Origin: Dasyornis broadbenti
Lineage: Eukaryota > Chordata > Aves > Passeriformes > Dasyornithidae
Assembly (NCBI GenBank): GCA_013397935.1
Contig: VZRN01006619.1
Span: 3,843,049 to 3,907,048 of the forward strand
Length of the DNA: 64,000 bases
Direction: 5' to 3'
The notes under the pieces are model-generated. The model was not told the origin of the DNA, ran no database searches, and was given only the letters and a program-made list of their open reading frames with translations. Positions 61,316 to 64,000 of the stretch are shown here, piece after piece (position 1 is the first letter of the stretch; every line of letters begins with the position of its first letter). The position numbers were made by a program, and so were the translations under genes.

Positions 61316-61749
61316 ACTGGTTTTTTTTTTTTGGAGAACAACTTCTACGTATCTAGACAGCTTTTTTTATGGTCCAAGTTGCTTCTTGTTATGTTCCTGG
61401 TTATCATGTTACACCGATGACTGTCTCTAAACTAGACCAGCAGCCTAGACCAGGAAGGAAGCAGTTAATCCATTTCCTTCTACTTTTTTTAATGCTTAAA
61501 TGAGGGGGTGTGAATATTTTGTTCTTTCTTACTCTAGAAATTATTCCTACCATCACAAACAGGTATGGAATAGTTTCCTCTCAGAAGACAGATTAGCAAT
61601 TTACAATGCATTACACCTTTTTTTTTTATCCTGCAAGAAGCTCATGACTCTTGCTTTCTTGCATATCATCTTTGCCCAAGTAGAGTGAGTTCTGTACTGA
61701 TGGGTTGTTTTTTCATAAATCAGTCTTAAATTGACAACAAAGGTTATGC

Positions 61750-61755
61750 AATAAA
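61750..61755 (+). terminator. RNF4: Internal AATAAA in the RNF4 3'UTR
   Basis: AATAAA in GCAATAAAGTAACC; the downstream sequence is not clearly GT-rich, so use is doubtful. Confidence 0.25.
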
Positions 61756-63813
61756 GTAACCTGCTGTTAACCAGCAGTCAAGCGTTTTGAGCAAAAGGTT
61801 TGAACATGCAGATGTTTTCTATGAACTCCATGAGATCCCAAGTACATAGACACATTGTAACATGTACAATGTGAAAATAATTCATTGTCTGTTTTAACTT
61901 GGCCAAGAATTCCTGTATTTTAATCTCAACACTGAATTTGTTTTCTAACATGATGAGATGGTCTCTTGGGTTTACTTGTGCTGTAACAGTCTCTCCAAAT
62001 AGCTAACAAGAATGTAGTCTTCTCTAGGCTTCCTAATGATGAATAAGAAGCAAATTCGTCTGTATGCTGTCCTCTTGTCAGCTGAATACCAAATTACCTA
62101 CAGATCTTACTGTATCGACTGTTCCCAGTGTAATGCTTTAAGTTCAGTGTGTTCACTTTGCTGTTCTCGCTGGTTGTTACACTGACACCTAACTGGATGT
62201 AGCCTGATGAATAGGATTGAAAATTAAATAAGTGTACTACCATTATGGAGTGGGAGCTTTAAAAGGTGCTTGGTAGCAATGTTGGCGGCTTTTTGAGAGG
62301 AAAGTTTAATCTCCCATTGCCCTGAGGGTTGTCCAGTTTTCATTAAATGCAGTTTTATAAAAGAAGTCAGATACGTCTCCTAAGAGAGAGAATTCCTCTA
62401 GTTGAGAAGGCAGTAATACACGAGATTATGAACTGTTATCCAGTCACTTTTCCCCCAGGACTGAGTTCTAAATGTCTACTTCAAACTTACAGCTAAAGTG
62501 TCCAAGCTGATCTAGAAACCAGGATGAGCTGATACAAACAGGTTTATATACACAAGATGATTAAAATCAGTGTTTTATGATCCACAGCTGCAGTAGGAAC
62601 ATCTATGAAAAACTCCAGAATTAAACTTGGATACCTCTTGGCAGTTGGTTGCTTATAGAAACCATTTTAAGAACCATTCTGTACCCTGGTGCAGCACAAG
62701 TGCAGGATGTGCTTACTTAATGTTGGTATCACGTGTCTTGGGTAACCTGTCATTGGGATCTGTAGGAAGCCTTTAATTAAATAAGCTCTTCTAAGTTAGC
62801 TGTCTCAAGGTCTGTCTGTCTTGCAACCCAAAGTAAAGTTGATTTCTTTATTCTTTTTTTTTTTTAACTAGGATGTTTCTGGATATAGTCATAGAGAGTT
62901 TTGTTACATAAAGGCTGGCTCAAGAAATGCAGTACCTTCCCCACCCTGGTTTGGACAAGCTTTGGTTCAGTGCTCGTAACAGAAATATGCAGTTTCAATA
63001 CTATGGCAATAGGGTGACTCCTACAAAGAGTAGGAGTTCCTGTGCACTCCCATGGGTAAGATAAACTACAAGCAAGGATTGCGGCTGTCTCAGGATAGTG
63101 AAGTGACAGTGATGGCTGCATTTGTGTCCTAAAAAGCAGAGAGTTGATGCTTAAAGCATTATAACTATGTGAAGAGAAGCAGCCCAGCATTAAAACTGTA
63201 GAGATCCTTAAGGGTCACAGAAAACACCTTCTCCCAGTACCTTAACAAAGAATAAAGTATGGCTGGTTTTCCTTGGGTGGCTACTGCATGAAAGGAATGA
63301 TCAAAAGGATTTAAGTGATTACTGCTGAGGATGAGGGTGAGTAACTTAACCGTGCATCCTTTATAGACTGCTAGCCATAGCCAAAATGATTTTGCACAAC
63401 TCCATCCATGTAAATACCACTTTAGAGCTAGTGTCTCAATTAATAGATCTAATTGAAATTTAGATATCATAAACTATAAAATAACAGAAACTTTTTAGCT
63501 TTTGTGTACCCTGTGAAGTGCCACAAATTTTGTGCATCTCAAAATGGATACTATGTCTCAGTACATGGGAAAAAGTAGGAAATTCATTACATGCTTTTTT
63601 CTTTAAAGGAAAAAAAAAAGTATTGATATATTTCAGTTCCAGTAATATTTCACAGTGGAAAGAATTCATAGATAATGAAAAAATCTTTCTATTATGTAGA
63701 TGTCTGTCTTCTTGTATATAGTTCAATTTTTCCTGTATTTAATTCTGTTGAAGTCTGTTGGCCAATCTGTGTTGAACTCTGCAGGTAGGCAGAGCGTTCT
63801 CATAACAGGTGAA

Positions 63814-63819
63814 AATAAA
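63814..63819 (+). terminator. RNF4: Distal RNF4 poly(A) signal
   Basis: AATAAA in GAAAATAAAACAATTGG is followed about 20-35 nt later by the GT/T-rich ATGTGTTTGTTCTTTT. This is the best 3' end signal after the RNF4 stop. I see nothing gene-like from here to the end of the window. Confidence 0.7.
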
Positions 63820-64000
63820 ACAATTGGATTGGTCAATCAGATGTGTTTGTTCTTTTCATCGCGCTGGAGTCATTGATTTGGGGATCAAAAATCCTGAAGA
63901 CCAAAGCCTTTCAGATGCTGGAGGCAGTGTGTGTTCGGTGGAGAAAAGGAGAAAGGTGGTGCATGGGATGGGAGTCAATGGCTCAGGCCGGCTGGAGCCT

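Larger units (their letters stand above)
61208..63838 (+). other. RNF4: RNF4 3'UTR
   Basis: About 2.6 kb of non-coding sequence from the stop to a canonical poly(A) site near 63838. It contains at least two earlier AATAAA hexamers, T runs at 61320-61332 and 62857-62866, and no recognised transposon or gene. The full length is inferred from the strong distal signal and from long RNF4 3'UTRs in other vertebrates. Confidence 0.65.

Overview
The window is vertebrate nuclear DNA, almost certainly from a bird. Genes are split into short exons with GT/AG introns, the background is AT-rich, and the only abundant interspersed repeat is the CR1 LINE, with the typical avian 3' end (GGTCCCTTCCAACCC, then copies of TGATTCTG). 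There are no bacterial operons, CRISPR arrays or phage genes. Nearly all open frames in the window are chance intronic frames; the real coding capacity lies in 21 small coding exons on the + strand.

Region 1 (about 1-44.3 kb) is a cilia and flagella associated protein 99 (CFAP99) gene on the + strand. I can chain 14 coding exons (4027 to 44328) with compatible splice phases. They give 1863 coding bases, that is 620 residues plus a stop. The N-terminal part is helical and WIKDEW-containing, a proline-rich linker follows, and the C-terminal half is a long charged coiled coil. The first coding exon, with the initiator Met, was not found in the window and probably lies upstream. Introns hold CR1 pieces, microsatellites, a recent 152-bp tandem duplication and two unidentified, possibly related repeat-like segments.

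Region 2 (44.3-48.46 kb) is the intergenic spacer. Its right end is a layered insertion: an outer CR1 copy is split by an ERVL-like LTR remnant on the - strand, and that LTR is itself split by an antisense CR1. The outer CR1 ends about 12 bp before a YY1-type motif at the edge of the next promoter.

Region 3 (48.47-63.84 kb) is RNF4, the SUMO-targeted ubiquitin ligase, on the + strand. It has a CpG-island promoter with ZNF143/THAP11-, YY1-, CCAAT- and GC-box-like motifs, a non-coding first exon, a probable second 5'UTR exon, seven coding exons (194 residues) including a 10-nt microexon, four SUMO-interaction motifs, a C3HC4 RING and the C-terminal HPIYI dimer tail. A 3'UTR of about 2.6 kb ends at an AATAAA with a GT-rich downstream element. 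CFAP99 followed by RNF4 in the same orientation matches the order known from human 4p16.3, which supports both identifications.

I found no sign of a novel multi-gene system. The items most worth checking are the RNF4 microexon, the nested transposons abutting the RNF4 promoter, the CFAP99 stop codon that overlaps its own poly(A) signal, and the young tandem duplication.
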